Shown here: positions 36,089 through 47,775 of the stretch, in pieces
How the letters are laid out: every line of letters starts with the position of its first letter
How positions within the stretch are numbered: position 1 is the stretch's first letter
Assembly: GCF_000247815.1 (NCBI RefSeq)
Contig: NC_021683.1
Span: 13,103,638 to 13,167,637 of the forward strand
From: Ficedula albicollis
Taxonomy: Eukaryota; Chordata; Aves; Passeriformes; Muscicapidae
DNA length: 64,000 nt
Reading direction: 5' to 3'
Notes under the pieces: generated by a model
Seen by the model: the letters and a program-made list of their open reading frames with translations, nothing else
What the model was told of the DNA's origin: nothing
Databases searched by the model: none
Made by a program: the position numbers and the translations under genes

Positions 36089-36879
36089 TGGATGGATGGA
36101 TGGATGGATGGATGGATGGATGGATGGATGGATGGATGGATGGATGGATGGATGGATGGATGGATGGATGGATGGATGGATGGATGGATGGATGGATGGA
36201 TGGATGGATGGATGGATGGATGGATGGATGGATGGATGGATGGATGGATGGATGGATGGATGGATGGATGGATGGATGGATGGATGGATGGATGGATGGA
36301 TGGATGGATGGATGGATGGATGGATGGATGGATGGATGGATGGATGGATGGATGGATGGATGGATGGATGGATGGATGGATGGATGGATGGATGGATGGA
36401 TGGATGGATGGATGGATGGATGGATGGATGGATGGATGGATGGATGGATGGATGGATGGATGGATGGATGGATGGATGGATGGATGGATGGATGGATGGA
36501 TGGATGGATGGATGGATGGATGGATGGATGGATGGATGGATGGATGGATGGATGGATGGATGGATGGATGGATGGATGGATGGATGGATGGATGGATGGA
36601 TGGATGGATGGATGGATGGATGGATGGATGGATGGATGGATGGATGGATGGATGGATGGATGGATGGATGGATGGATGGATGGATGGATGGATGGATGGA
36701 TGGATGGATGGATGGATGGATGGATGGATGGATGGATGGATGGATGGATGGATGGATGGATGGATGGATGGATGGATGGATGGATGGATGGATGGATGGA
36801 TGGATGGATGGATGGATGGATGGATGGATGGATGGATGGATGGATGGATGGATGGATGGATGGATGGATGGATGGATGG
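36089..36879. repeat. (GGAT)n tetranucleotide array, 791 bp uninterrupted
   Basis: About 198 units of GGAT (ATCC on the other strand) run without a single visible interruption. The period of 4 is coprime to 3, so every reading frame is open and gives Trp-Met-Asp-Gly on the plus strand and His-Pro-Ser-Ile on the minus strand; these frames are artefacts of the repeat. The array lies 2.5 kb upstream of the ZNF423 exon. Pure arrays this long are normally highly length-variable. The exact unit number depends on the assembly. Confidence 0.99.
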
Positions 36880-39384
36880 GCAGGTGAGAATAAAGTGCTT
36901 GTGTCAGTTGATACTGCAATTCCTCTTGGAATAGACTTGGCTGTTACATTTTATTATGGTTTAGCCTCTGAAAGATGATGTTTGCTTAAAAGAGTTAAAG
37001 AAAAAAAGGAAAAGCAAAGGGAAAGGTGGTGGTAGTGTTGTGAGCAGCAGCTGCAGGGCAATGTGTCTGTGCCTAAGCTCAGGAGGCTCCATCCCACTGG
37101 CCTCCTCTTTTCATGGATATGCAACACTGACAGCTCTGTGGTGGGTCTGTGCAAATAGAGGGGGAGAACCTGAAACCAATAATATAAAGTGAATTTCAGT
37201 GCCGTTGCCTCCACGTGAATGTTCCGTGTCCCCTTTTCAGTCATTAGGGAGCAAAGCAAATTAATGCCAACAGAGGCTGATTCGAACTTTTGCCCTCATT
37301 TAAGGATTCCAAAAACCATGGTTTTGTTACGTGCTGGAGCCAGCTGCCCTAGAGCAGCTCAAGGACTGGAGCAGTCTTTGGTGTTTAACCAACATAAAAG
37401 TCAGTGTGTTGCTAAAATTGTCAATGACCAGTGCAGATCCATATACTACTCCTTGACTAGGACCAAATTTCTCTCTTTTATGTATTTTAGCAGACTGGGT
37501 TTTTTAATCTCTCTTTCCAAGACAAAATGTAAAGAAGTAAAAAAAAAACCACCTCAGCATAAAAGTAGTATATAAAAAAAACTCTCCAAGCAAAACAACC
37601 AAAAAGCAGTCAAGGATAAAATAAAATTAAACATTCCCCTTGTCTGTTTTGAGTAAGGTACATGAATTTCCAACTTGGCTTATTTAGTTTTGGAGCAAAA
37701 ACCCTCCCAGGTGTATATAGATTTTGATGTTAAAATGAGACATGCATTTGTGTAAGACTGAAATGGTATTTCAGATAACTGCATCCAGAGTTTTTCTATT
37801 AAGAGATGGGTCAAAATGGGAACGAGCTGGTGACTTACAGAGCACAAAATGGTAGGTGAGCCCTCAGGAGGGAGCACACGCCAGCCAAGCCTGCTCTGCC
37901 ATCGTCAGGGAATAGGGCCAATAATGGCTTCAATAAGCTTCTAGCTTTGCCTCTTGTTTTCCCTCTGTCATTCTGGAATTTAATATTATGTGACATGGCC
38001 TTTATGCTAACATAGACTCTGAAAAAAGTATAGCCAAGTCCCAAGTATGATTTCTCCAAAGAAATTGCTAAATTTCATGCTCCTCCTTAGTAAACACACA
38101 GATTTAAGAAAACCAGAGTGGTGTTCTGTGGAGCGCACATTTTTCTATGGTTTGGACATAAAATTACATTTCTCAAAGTACTGCCTATTTTAATTATATT
38201 CTTTATTCCTAATGCCATATGATGTTACCACTAACATCAACCTGATGCCAGAATTCTACACTGAACTGGGGGGAAAAATGTAAGGAAAGCATAAAATCAA
38301 GACTCTTGTGATGCAAATGTCAGTGTAAATATTCACTGAATCAGGCTGGCCTGAGCATACAGGGCTGGTCAACAGGGGCTGTGCTTGTAGCTTTGCAATG
38401 TGGTTTGGATTCCAGTTGCAGAATTCTATAAAATGTGCATTTGAATCCAGCATAACTCAGATAAGAGTGAGCAATTGTTCTGTGTGTGGAGTAAATAATG
38501 TTAATCAGAAAATAAAGACCTATAATTTAAATTTGTTTGGTGTCAGGGTGACAGAGTGGGCAGGTTATGATGATAAACTTTTGCAATTCAAAGGAAGAAT
38601 TTCTGCAGTTGCTGCTTTCAATTGCCCAGTGTGCCATTAGTATAACCAGCGCTGATTTCAGTAACAGCAGGATCAGGCACTTTTTTGCCTGGCTTGTTGT
38701 TGGCTGTTCTTAGTTATTTTTAAGAATGTGAGAATCAAGTGGCACTTTCATAATGCTTAACAGGTAGAAGGTTTTAGCTATGTCACTTGCAAGTGCTGAG
38801 TACTCGCTCTGACAGCCTTCACAGCGACAACAAATTTATAAGCAGTTATTTGTGACTGCCATATCACAGAACATGGTTAAGCATCAAAATAGTATTTTTT
38901 AATTCTGAAAGATCCCTGAAGATATTACTGTGTTTTGAATATGGCAGATGTGTTAGTATGTTAGGATGACATAAGTCAGGCAATTTTTCCTTCACATAGT
39001 TCTTTACTGTGATCTGTTGAAACATCCATTTCAAAAACAAACTCTATATTTACAATGGCAATTTTGCACATGCAATTGGTGAATGTACAACATTTCAAAT
39101 ATGAATACTTACCATATAGTGATGTTTAAACATCTATTAAAATTTCACATGAACTTACTGCCACCCATTCATGAAGAAACTGCAAACACAAATCCCATAT
39201 TTATGTTAAAAAGTAGGAAAAAAATCTCCACCTTATGAATTATTTTATAGAAAGCAGTGAGTTTTTTTCAGCAGTGGAGGAGACTGTTTTAATACTTAAT
39301 GTCATAGTGGACCTAGTTTTCTGATTACTTTGATTTCCAGTCGGTTTGTTTTAGCAATCACAACTTATTTTTGTTCTTTTTCAG
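36880..39384 (+). other. ZNF423: Intron immediately upstream of the ZNF423 exon
   Basis: The last 2.5 kb of the intron show no further exon. The 3' end is a typical acceptor region: a pyrimidine-rich stretch (TTATTTTTGTTCTTTTTCAG) directly before 39385. The rest is AT-rich, non-repetitive sequence. Confidence 0.75.
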
Positions 39385-39444
39385 TTGAAGAGGGTGAATC
39401 TTCAGATTTTGCTTTGACCTGGGACTCGTCAGTGACTCAATCAG
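39385..39444 (+). CDS. ZNF423: ZNF423 N-terminal coding exon (partial gene)
   Basis: This 60-bp internal exon lies between a strong acceptor (TTCTTTTTCAG) and a good donor (TCAG|GTAAAT). Two of three frames contain stops. The open frame starts with the last two bases of a split codon (G + TT = Val), encodes EEGESSDFALTWDSSVTQS, and ends with the first G of a Gly codon, so it is a symmetric phase 1-1 exon. From memory, mammalian ZNF423 has VEEGEASDFSLAWDSSVT close to its N-terminus, shared by isoforms with different first exons; the match is about 14 of 17 residues. ZNF423 is a nuclear protein with about 30 C2H2 zinc fingers that binds EBF proteins, BMP-activated SMAD1/4 and retinoic-acid/PARP1 complexes. 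It acts in cerebellar, olfactory and adipocyte development and is linked to Joubert syndrome. The acidic segment here precedes the first finger. Upstream first exons and the large zinc-finger exon are outside the window, apart from the candidate at 32937. The close paralogue ZNF521 lacks this segment as I recall it. Confidence 0.9.
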
Positions 39445-40540
39445 GTAAATATTTTAGGTTCTTCTGATTGCAAAAACTGCCAGAAAGCTGCCAGGCTTTT
39501 TACAGGAACTGTATTTTGTATGTCACATTCCTGTCTCAAATCCAAGACTACCCACTGCAACACAATTTTTATATCAGTTCCATATGGTCAATAAAATCTA
39601 TTACACACAGAGACTAATATACTCTTATCCTCCAGAGAGCCATTCTTTCTTCTTGTGGGCACACTGAAACGGGTTGTGATTTCTCCAGTATAACCACTTT
39701 GAAGTTTTCTGCAATGGGCACTGTTACACATTCATTCCAATCTAATTACATAAAAGCTGCTTTAATAGGAATTTTAAGCCTCGGTCTCAACTGGAATGTG
39801 TGTATTTCTCCTCTTGGAGGAAATTGGAAAGTACTGTCAGGGCTGGAGAATAAAAGTGGTGCATCACTATGGTAGAAAGATTTAAAATTTGAACGAGTTT
39901 TTGGTCAGCTTGACAGTAATGAGCATGTGTCTGAGGCTCGATCATCCATGTTAGGTCAATAATTTGAATTAAACGATGCTCAAGAAACTGAACAGGATAA
40001 ATCAAGTTTGTCTGAGTAATATGTATTGATAACACAAGCGTGAGGGTAAATGTCAGATTAGTTTGTGCTTAAAGTAACTAGCCACATCTCAGTCACCGTG
40101 CCCCATGTAAAGATATTTTGCTGTCTGTTTTTAACATCTATGAGATGCTGAGAAAATTTTTGATTTTGAAGCCAGTAAATCTATTTCTGTGCTCTCTCCA
40201 CACTGGACTGTGCAATGGTATTCTCTTAAAAGCTCACCAGTGATATGAAAACAGCTGAGAAACTGAGCAGTAATATGAAAACCAACAATGGTGCTGCATT
40301 CCTGGTTAGCTGGGTTTTGTGAGAGTCACGGGGAGCCTTGCTCCCAGGAGATGCTTCCTTTCTGAAGTGAGCGTCTGTCTGGCCTTGAAGGTACAAGCTG
40401 CCTTTGCATGGCACTTTGTGGCCTTTCACTTTGTACCCACTGTGCCTCAGATGCACCTTCTGGGGCACTGGGTGCATCTTCTCTGGGCACTCTGGCTCTT
40501 TGGAGGGGTTTGTGCTTTCACTAGTCTTTGATAGCAAATA

Positions 40541-40560
40541 TTGCTGCTGCTGCTGCTGCA
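40541..40560. repeat. (CTG)n trinucleotide repeat, short
   Basis: Five to six CTG units (GCTGCTGCTGCTGCTGC). On the minus strand they give a short Gln run inside a chance open frame. The repeat is too short to be unstable by known thresholds. Confidence 0.85.
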
Positions 40561-40800
40561 AACCCCCAGCTGTGATGTCGAAGGCCCCTTTGTGCCTGGA
40601 GCTAACGGTGCATGAAAAGAGCTCTCGCCAGCTCTCTTGCTTGACCTTCATCTCAAACAGCACTGGAGCGGAGTTACCGGCGTTATCTATCACAAGTCTG
40701 GAAGCCTATTAAATTCAAAATAGGCTGTGGTTCAAAACAACGACCAAAAAAAATTTTCCGTGCACGGCAGAGTTAATTTGGGGTTGGTGTTGGTGATGGT
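40560..40800. promoter_or_regulatory. Possible conserved non-coding element downstream of the exon
   Basis: About 1.1-1.35 kb after the exon, this block has many isolated CpGs (GTGATGTCGAAGG, GAGCTAACGG, TACCGGCGTTATC, TTTTCCGTGCACGGC) in DNA that otherwise has lost them. It includes the AT-rich core CCTATTAAATTC. Retained CpGs without island density usually mean sequence constraint. The minus strand is open through it (40226-40693, about 155 codons), but I recognise no domain. An intronic enhancer or splicing element is the more likely reading. Confidence 0.28.
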
Positions 40801-43800
40801 GACTATGCCTTAAGTACAAGACAGACTATGAAAGGCTTATACTAAATTAGTTGAGTCTCCATTTTTCTTCATTTACTCCCACAATTACAGCTCTCATTCA
40901 AGACGTCAGATGTGGGAGAAAATGTATTGTATGCATGATTTATGGCAGCTTTAGGAAAATGTGTGTTAATTGGGGGATTTTCTTCTTAATGCATTTAGTA
41001 GCTACAGATTTCAATCTTGTATGTGTATAAAGATGTAGTACCGTATCCTGTCAAGTCAGGATGCAGTACATGGGACACAAGTTACATATGATATGATTGA
41101 GGAACTACACAGAAAAAGCTTAAGAAGCCCAAGTTTGTAGTGGTGTGGCTGCGTGGAGTCACTGGCTCTTGTGTGGTGTGGCTCCTCAGCTATATTCAGT
41201 AACTGAAACCAGTCCCTCAGTCCCAGTGTGCGAGACTTTCATTATGTTCTTTTATGATCTTCCTGTTTGCATTAGCTTCAGTAGTGTGATGTTGAAGTTC
41301 AATAAAGGGTGAAAAAACATGCTTCAATTTCTTGTTTCATGCTCCTTCCTTCCCTGGCCCAAAATGACAAAATTGCCTCCCCTTCCTTGACTCCCCCAAA
41401 AGGAAAAAAAAAACCCAAAGGCCAAACCTGGGACTTGTTAACTCTGAAACATTTGCCAGATGTTTCAAATTAACATATTTCTCTCCCTCTTTCTCCTGTA
41501 TGTGTTTGTACATCTCTCTGTGTGTGCAAACACATACAAAAACGACTTCTGAAAAATTCTTTTGGCACTCTGCACAGCTGCTGTGGGCTGGGGGAGTCAT
41601 GGTCCCAGGGTTGGGTGGTATGTAGGAACAGAAGAGCTGTTACAGGTAGAATGTAAACTTTAAACTTTTAAAAAACCTATACATATATTTTTCTACTAGC
41701 AAAATAATTATATAGGTGCATCTGTGGGGAAAAAAGGAGCTTTTGCTGCTATATTTTTGTTCATCTAACCAGTAGAAGCTATTCTGGAAACTTTTTTTGT
41801 GAGCACGAGTTGAGTCTGCAGTCATGGGTCGTGTCTAGGTGACTCTGATGATCCTCTGTCCTTCCTGTGCCAAACATGGGGCTCCAAGCTCGGTGTCTCC
41901 TGGGGGAGCTTCTCTGCCCCTGACACGTACTGAGGGTGCACAGCTTGTGCATCCCTGACCACACCATGGCACTGGGCGGGGGCTGCTTATGCAGCCCATG
42001 GAAGTTTGGCCGTGAACACCCTGGCAGCAGAAATCCTGTGCTCAGATGGGTCTGTTTGCTGTTGGCTTGGTACAGGACCATCCCTTTTCCTCTGGCAGAG
42101 TGTGTGCACAAGTTGTTGTCTGCTCTGGTGTAGCTGCTCATTCCTGGTAAAATCTGCCAAGGCAAAATGCTTTGCAGGAATCCAACCTATGGTGTAGTTG
42201 CACTGAGGAGTTTATTCCAGTACTTCAAATACACCTAGAAATAGTTTATTTTTTAAATAACAACTTATAGGCTGCATGTTATAACTTAAAGCATCAAAAA
42301 AAACATAGAAGAGGCAGAGGCTGCCCTTGCACCAGGGTGAGTAATCTGAGTGTCCACCAGTATTGTTTAACAATGGGCATATAGCAAATTTCCTTCCTCT
42401 TCAGGTTTTGTAAACATCTTTTCCTTAATGTAAAAGGAAGGAAAAGAAAAAAGCTTTTCCTTTCCTCTCTAAATCCAAGGACTTAGTTTGCTGTTAAGGA
42501 GCTGGTCAGGAGTGTTTTGCTGCTTAAGAAGCAGAGATGTTTTCTGTTCCAGAGGAACAGGGTAGCTGAATACTTCTTCCCCGTGCTTTCCCCCCCTCCC
42601 CTTAACAGCACGTGCAGCCCATGCAGCCTGTCTGTCCTATTCCAAAAATGTCACTGGGGGTGGACTGGGCAGGGCTGCTGAGGACCAGGCAAGTGCCCAC
42701 CTTTGCTCTGCAAAAGAGGTTCTGGCTTCTCAGAGGCCAAGATGAAAATAAGGTTCAATACTTGCAAAACAAAGGTCCAGTCAGACAATGCTGCATTTCT
42801 GTTGCAATACATCACGAAGGTATTATCTTGAGGAGCAACAAGGGACATTTTAAAGAAGTAAAAAGTCTTACTAAATATACAGAGAATTTAAGGCATTTTA
42901 AAGACCTATGAAAGCATTTTATACGGGAGTTGCTGGGGAGTTTCTCATTAGCCTGACTGTGAGGCCCCAGGGAATCTTGGCTGAATTGTCTGGGGCAAAC
43001 AGAGCAGATTCTGTCTTCTCCTCAGGAGCCTGCAGACCTAAAAGCCTAATTTTTTGTGTCTGCTTTTGAGGTAGCTGAAGGTATCTTGTTTTTCTCTGCA
43101 GCTACATGTTACAGTAGTGATCAAGAAAGAGTTTTGGAAATAGGGAACTGTGGGCCATGTGCTGAGTGCTGGGGTATGACACTGGCTATGTCTCTGTGCA
43201 CAAGTGTTTGCAGAGCGTGGGGATTCTTTGCAGTGTTTGCAACAGGAAAGGACTCTCGGTGCCCAACCACTCATTAGCACATAACATTAGTGTAATTCAA
43301 TTATAACATTCCAGAAATCATAAAAATAAATTACAGGTTGGTATTCCCCGCTTTCCCCATTAGCTCCAAATTTCCTGTCCCTGCTACCAAATTCACAGCA
43401 GCAGCTGGGCACACGTGTGAGGGACATGTTAACACAGCACAGCATGGGGAAGAAAACAAAACACAACATTTTAGGACACAGATATTTGATGTTTTTCTGT
43501 TAAGATTTCTCCCCCGTGTTTTTTTAATGCAGTACACTACTTTAGATTTTTAATTGCCTTCTGCAATTTCTTTTAAAGTTTTCCTCCTTTCAGGGGAAAG
43601 AAAAGGGGAAGCAGTAGCTTTTCAGAAATGAACCACAAAATAAAGGAAAACCACCCTGTGGTCACTCTTTTTCCTCTCTCTTATGCTTTGCATGGCATCT
43701 CCCAGCTATGTAAATCAAAATCTTCACTTGGTATCTCTAGAGGAGTAACATCTTGACACAATTTGGAGACTTATTTTTTCTGCAGGGCTACCAGAGCCCA

Positions 43801-45224
43801 TGCTGGGGTGTTTTTAATGCTGTTTCTGCTGCTCGGGGCTCGCATTGCCTGTTCCCTCCTGGCTGTTCCCTCTGTTCTCCTCTTTCAGTCTTCTGATCCT
43901 GGTGCTGCATTGTCTGTTCCCAGTGTTGAGGGTTTCTGTTCTGTAGAGTTGGGTTTAATTTTGGCTTCTTGGGAAAGCTGGGGTCTCATGAAGCAAACAG
44001 AGACTTGCTGCTGCAAGTGTTCTTGCCTTAACTTTGTCCCATTTTTCTGTTTATTAAGATAAGTAACAGAAAATGTGTTCTCCTGCCTGGAGGCCTGTTT
44101 TGACTACAGAGCTGCTCGTCCCCTCAGCTTTCCTCCAGCTCCCTGGGGGTGCATAGTCCACTGCCTGGTGCCCACGAGCAAGAGCACCACCCTCCCAGGG
44201 CCCTGCCCCTTGTGGTGTCCCTGTACCCAGAGCTGTCCCTGCTCTCTGCCTGTGGGCATGGGCTGGGTCAGGAGCATTCAGCGAGCTCACGTGAGGGAGA
44301 TTCCACAGACACCAAATTCCTTTTCTCTATTCCTACGTGCTTTGGATTTTGTCTCATTTAACTTCTAAATGCAGAATGCAGAAAAACAGAAGATGAAATT
44401 CTGGGATCTCTGCTGCAGAGCACTGGATAGGTCAGTCACAATTCAGAGGGTATTGGAAACCTGTTATTTGGCAAGTCCTCTGAAATTACCTGTCCTGAGT
44501 CCCTTCACAAGCTCAGATATCTTGTAGAAGCTGATTTCATTAGTGAATCAGTTTGAGGAGATTCGATTAACTGGGTAAGGATTTCCAAAGAATTAAAATC
44601 TTTGAATTTAGCAAAGAACTTAAGAGACTCTGGTAACTTTTTTAGTTGAATACTGTTTCAGTATACTGTGAGATCTCAACTGGTTGGCTTTCTTATGTTG
44701 GTTTTAAAAATGGTGTCCTTGTCCCTGCATTGACCTGTGGGATGCAGACCAGTCAGTGTAGTCTCAGGTTCTCAAAATTTTAAACATCTGCTCTGGAAGC
44801 ATCCAGAACCCAGAAAAATTCAAACAAGAAATAAAGCTTGGAATGTTTGCAGCTCGGGTTACTGCATTCCCTGCTTATTGAAAGTTGAAATTTTATTTTC
44901 CTTGGTAATGTATGGATTTTTACAATGTCACATTGTAATGTGTTCTTTTAGAAGAGAAAATAAAAATAATTCTCATTTCCTAATTACCAAAATTTTTAGC
45001 ATTAATATTTTACAGAAAAATACTGATTTATATATATTTATATATCTATATTTAAAGAAAGTACTTTTGATAGTTTTTTATCAAATGGAAGATGAAGTAA
45101 TAGAAAGTACCTGATACTCAGATAATGTGGTGGATGAACATCTTAGACAGATGTAAGATTTTGTAGCTGGATAATGCAAAAAGAAACAATACATGTAATC
45201 ATAAACCCTTCCCAGATTCCTGTG

Positions 45225-45520
45225 TTTGTAGGAGTCTCCAGCACAGCTCTCTCTGCAGGCACGAGGGCTTCCTGCGAGCGAGCCTCCGCTCCCGGCACTG
45301 CCGGGCTCCTGGGACGTGGGGTGCGAGGGGAAGCTCTTGGCTGGAGCGACAGGGAGGTTCCTGGGGGTCCCTGAAGTCCAGGCAGCACCCTGCAGCTGTA
45401 GCACCTCCAGGGCAAGGAGAAGTGTAAAAACGGGATTTGTCGGTGTGTGTGCCATGGAAACAGCCGCCCCGCCAAGCTGCCGAGGCGCCTCCGGTGGAGC
45501 GGCACCGTAGGTGTTCCCCT
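45225..45520. promoter_or_regulatory. CpG-rich patch in ZNF423 intron, candidate internal promoter
   Basis: About 19 CpGs lie within about 300 bp (GCGAGCGAGCCTCCGC, CCGGCACTGCCGGG, GCCGCCCCGCC, GCCGAGGCGCCTCCGG), flanked by AT-rich DNA. Near its right end GTGTGTGCCATGGAAACAGC contains an ATG in strong context (GCCATGG) followed by an 18-codon frame ending in TAG, and partly resembles an RFX X-box half-site (CCATGGAAAC). Mammalian ZNF423 has a shorter isoform that, as I recall, starts downstream of this exon; a promoter here could drive such a form. The strand of transcription is undetermined. Confidence 0.4.
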
Positions 45521-46649
45521 CTTGTTTGGGGAGGGAATCTCCGGCAAGAAGGAGCGATCTTCAGATGTGAACACAGCATGGGTGTCAGTATTTAAATTAG
45601 AAGTACACACCTGTGTATTACGGCGTTTCCTAGAAAATACTTACTATTAAAAATGTTAATTGGGAAAATTATAGCGATAGCACAGAGGAGGAGAATTAAT
45701 TTCCATGGTACAAGAGGCGAGGAAAGGAAAGCTCATTTCAAAGTGAGCTGTCGAGTTCTCCCCCTACCCCATCACCCACCCCTTCCCAGGCTTCTTAAAG
45801 ACCATGTAGGCTGGAAAGCTGGTCTGCTTAAAGGAAGCTGAGCAAGTGTAGTGCATTGCAGCATGTCATTGCTGCCCAGCTTCCCAGTGCCTAAAGCCAG
45901 CCCTCCTGATTTCTACAGGCTACATCCATGAAAGGGAGGATTTCTACAGGGTCACAGCCCCGCCTGGCCGTGTGGACTGGTGTGCACTGGGATGCCAGCA
46001 GCGCATCAGGACTGGTAATGGGCAGCAAGGTTTCAGTCAAGTCTAGAAATATCTCTGGGGTCATCAGGATAACCTAATCTAAAACCTTGTGAGCTTGGTG
46101 TACATGCTGGTGTGGGGCTGCTGTGGATCTGGGGATGCTCCCATAGGGAGCCAGAGACACAAACATGCCACCAGCATGGATGGTTGCATACTGATGTTCT
46201 GGGGTGGGCAGGGGCCAACCTCCCCAGGGTTGCATCCCTGTTTTACCAGCATTTTTCTCCCTGTGACAAATGTGCTTTTTATTTAAAGGTGTGCCTGTTG
46301 GCACTTTTTCTGCTGGGAGATTGTAACACTGTCATTTCCTAGCACAGACCGAAGGTAGGCAATTGCTTTCATGGGTGGACCATCAGGAGTGACCTTCCTG
46401 GCTCTCCTGGGCTTGCTTGGTCTCCTCCAGGCATGAAAATCCTGGTACAGGATCTGCCATTGAACTGGAGTGAATGCTGGGGAAGAGGAAGGCACAGGAT
46501 AGCAGCTTCCCATCTTCTTCCCTTCTTGTGTTCCTTTCAGTGGTGCTACCTTGTTCTCCCTTGCTGCCTGAGTGAAGGGTTATGATTAGATAAAAGTTTT
46601 TTTTTGTTTTTAAACTGAAGTTATATCTGTTGTCTATGGTAGCTTTCAG

Positions 46650-46895
46650 GGGCACTAGAAGTAATGGGCTAAGGTAAAGCAAAGGAGATGCTAGGCTGAA
46701 TATCAGGAAACATTTCCAAGTAGTGGGACCTAATAGCCTGATATTATCTTCCATTACTTTGGTCATTTACAAACTGGACTGGACAAAACACTTGAAAATA
46801 CACTGTAGGAATGGTCTTACATTAGCAGGGGGATGGATAAGATCACCTGATAAATCCTTCTCATCTCTAATTGATCCAATTCTGCTGCACTCTGG
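46650..46895 (+). mobile_element. Old CR1 LINE fragment (3' part)
   Basis: The plus strand follows the CR1 3' layout in order: a CACTAGAAGTAATGGGCTAA segment, then AGGCTGAATATCAGGAAA, a central GACTGGACAAAACACTTG, then GGATGGATAAGATCACCTGATAAATCCTTCTCATCTCTAATTGAT. These correspond to the end of ORF2 and the 3' untranslated part of CR1 elements in birds and other sauropsids. The copy is heavily diverged, 5' truncated and has no open reverse transcriptase frame, so it is inactive. Confidence 0.75.
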
Positions 46896-46967
46896 TTTTG
46901 CTAATCTTCAGATTTGAGCAGACAGAATGGTCAGGTGAATTGTGCTTTCTAGAGCTAATTTCAGTAA

Positions 46968-47045
46968 ATATTTTTATGTAGGATCTCAAAGCACTTTGCA
47001 AATGCTAATTAAGCCTCCCAACCTAGTAGGAAGTCTTCCTTGTGC
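46968..47045. repeat. Possible ancient amniote interspersed repeat fragment
   Basis: GGATCTCAAAGCACTTTGCAAA followed by TTAAGCCTCCCAACC resembles a widespread old amniote repeat (MIR- or CR1-tail-like, with 'GATCTCAAAGCACTTTACAAA'). Only about 70 bp is recognisable. The family is uncertain. Confidence 0.35.
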
Positions 47046-47724
47046 CACATATCCACATCACTTTGCACTATGCAGCATGCACAGTGCTGCAGATTGACCT
47101 TCCCCAAAGGGCTCTGGCTTCAGGACTGATGGGCACTTGCCAGCCCATCCTGCTTTGAGTCATTTCTGCAGGTCAGTGGCTTTGCTTTTCCAAATCTGTC
47201 TTGTCTGGCTGGTAGGAGGGGGGGAAGCTGAAACCATGCTGCCGTAGGAAGTGATTGCAGTGGGTTTTAGCTTTGTTAAAACAGACAGCTGGACAGTTGA
47301 ACAAAAGTCTCCTGGCAAACAATTTCATTGGTTTTCACAGAAACTTGTTCTCCTTTGACTGGTTTATACTTTGCAGTTGTAACTGGTAGCTCAAAGCTCC
47401 CAGCCTGAATTAATGTAGAATGAGAATAGTAGAATATATTATGTTGGCCTGTTGCTTAAACAAGAAAAATCAATAAAATATAATGCCACAGTGGTGGATC
47501 CCCAGTAAACATTCTTCTTAAGAAAAAAACAAATTGTGGCAGTTGTGAGAATGGGATTTTATAAACAAGGTTGTAAAAGAAGAAAAAAATAATGGAATGA
47601 ACAAGCTGCACTGCCTTGGGTTCTGTGCTGAGTAAGAACATTGATATGAAACTCTGCAATGAAGAAATACCTGCAATTCATGATGATTTGCCCAAAAAAT
47701 CTTTGCTTGCTCAGTACAGGAAAC

Positions 47725-47775
47725 TAGGATAATTTGGGTTGGAAGGGACCTCTAGTGGGTCTTGCTCAACATTGA
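47725..47775 (+). mobile_element. CR1 LINE 3' end fragment
   Basis: AATTTGGGTTGGAAGGGACCTCTAGTGGGTCTTGCTCAAC matches the typical avian CR1 3' region ('GGTTTGGGTTGGAAGGGACCT...'). Only about 50 bp is kept. It lies 0.8 kb from the larger CR1 fragment in the same orientation, so the two may come from separate insertions or one decayed locus. Confidence 0.7.

Noticed and set aside
35855..36978. Very long open frames encoding Trp-Met-Asp-Gly and His-Pro-Ser-Ile repeats
   Set aside because: They are produced by the GGAT tetranucleotide array, which is open in every frame. There is no start or splice context, and the flanks do not encode protein.
45447..45503. 18-codon frame starting GCCATGG in the CpG-rich patch as a coding start
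   Set aside because: It ends in TAG before any good splice donor. Strong ATG context alone is not enough; it is kept only as part of the promoter candidate.
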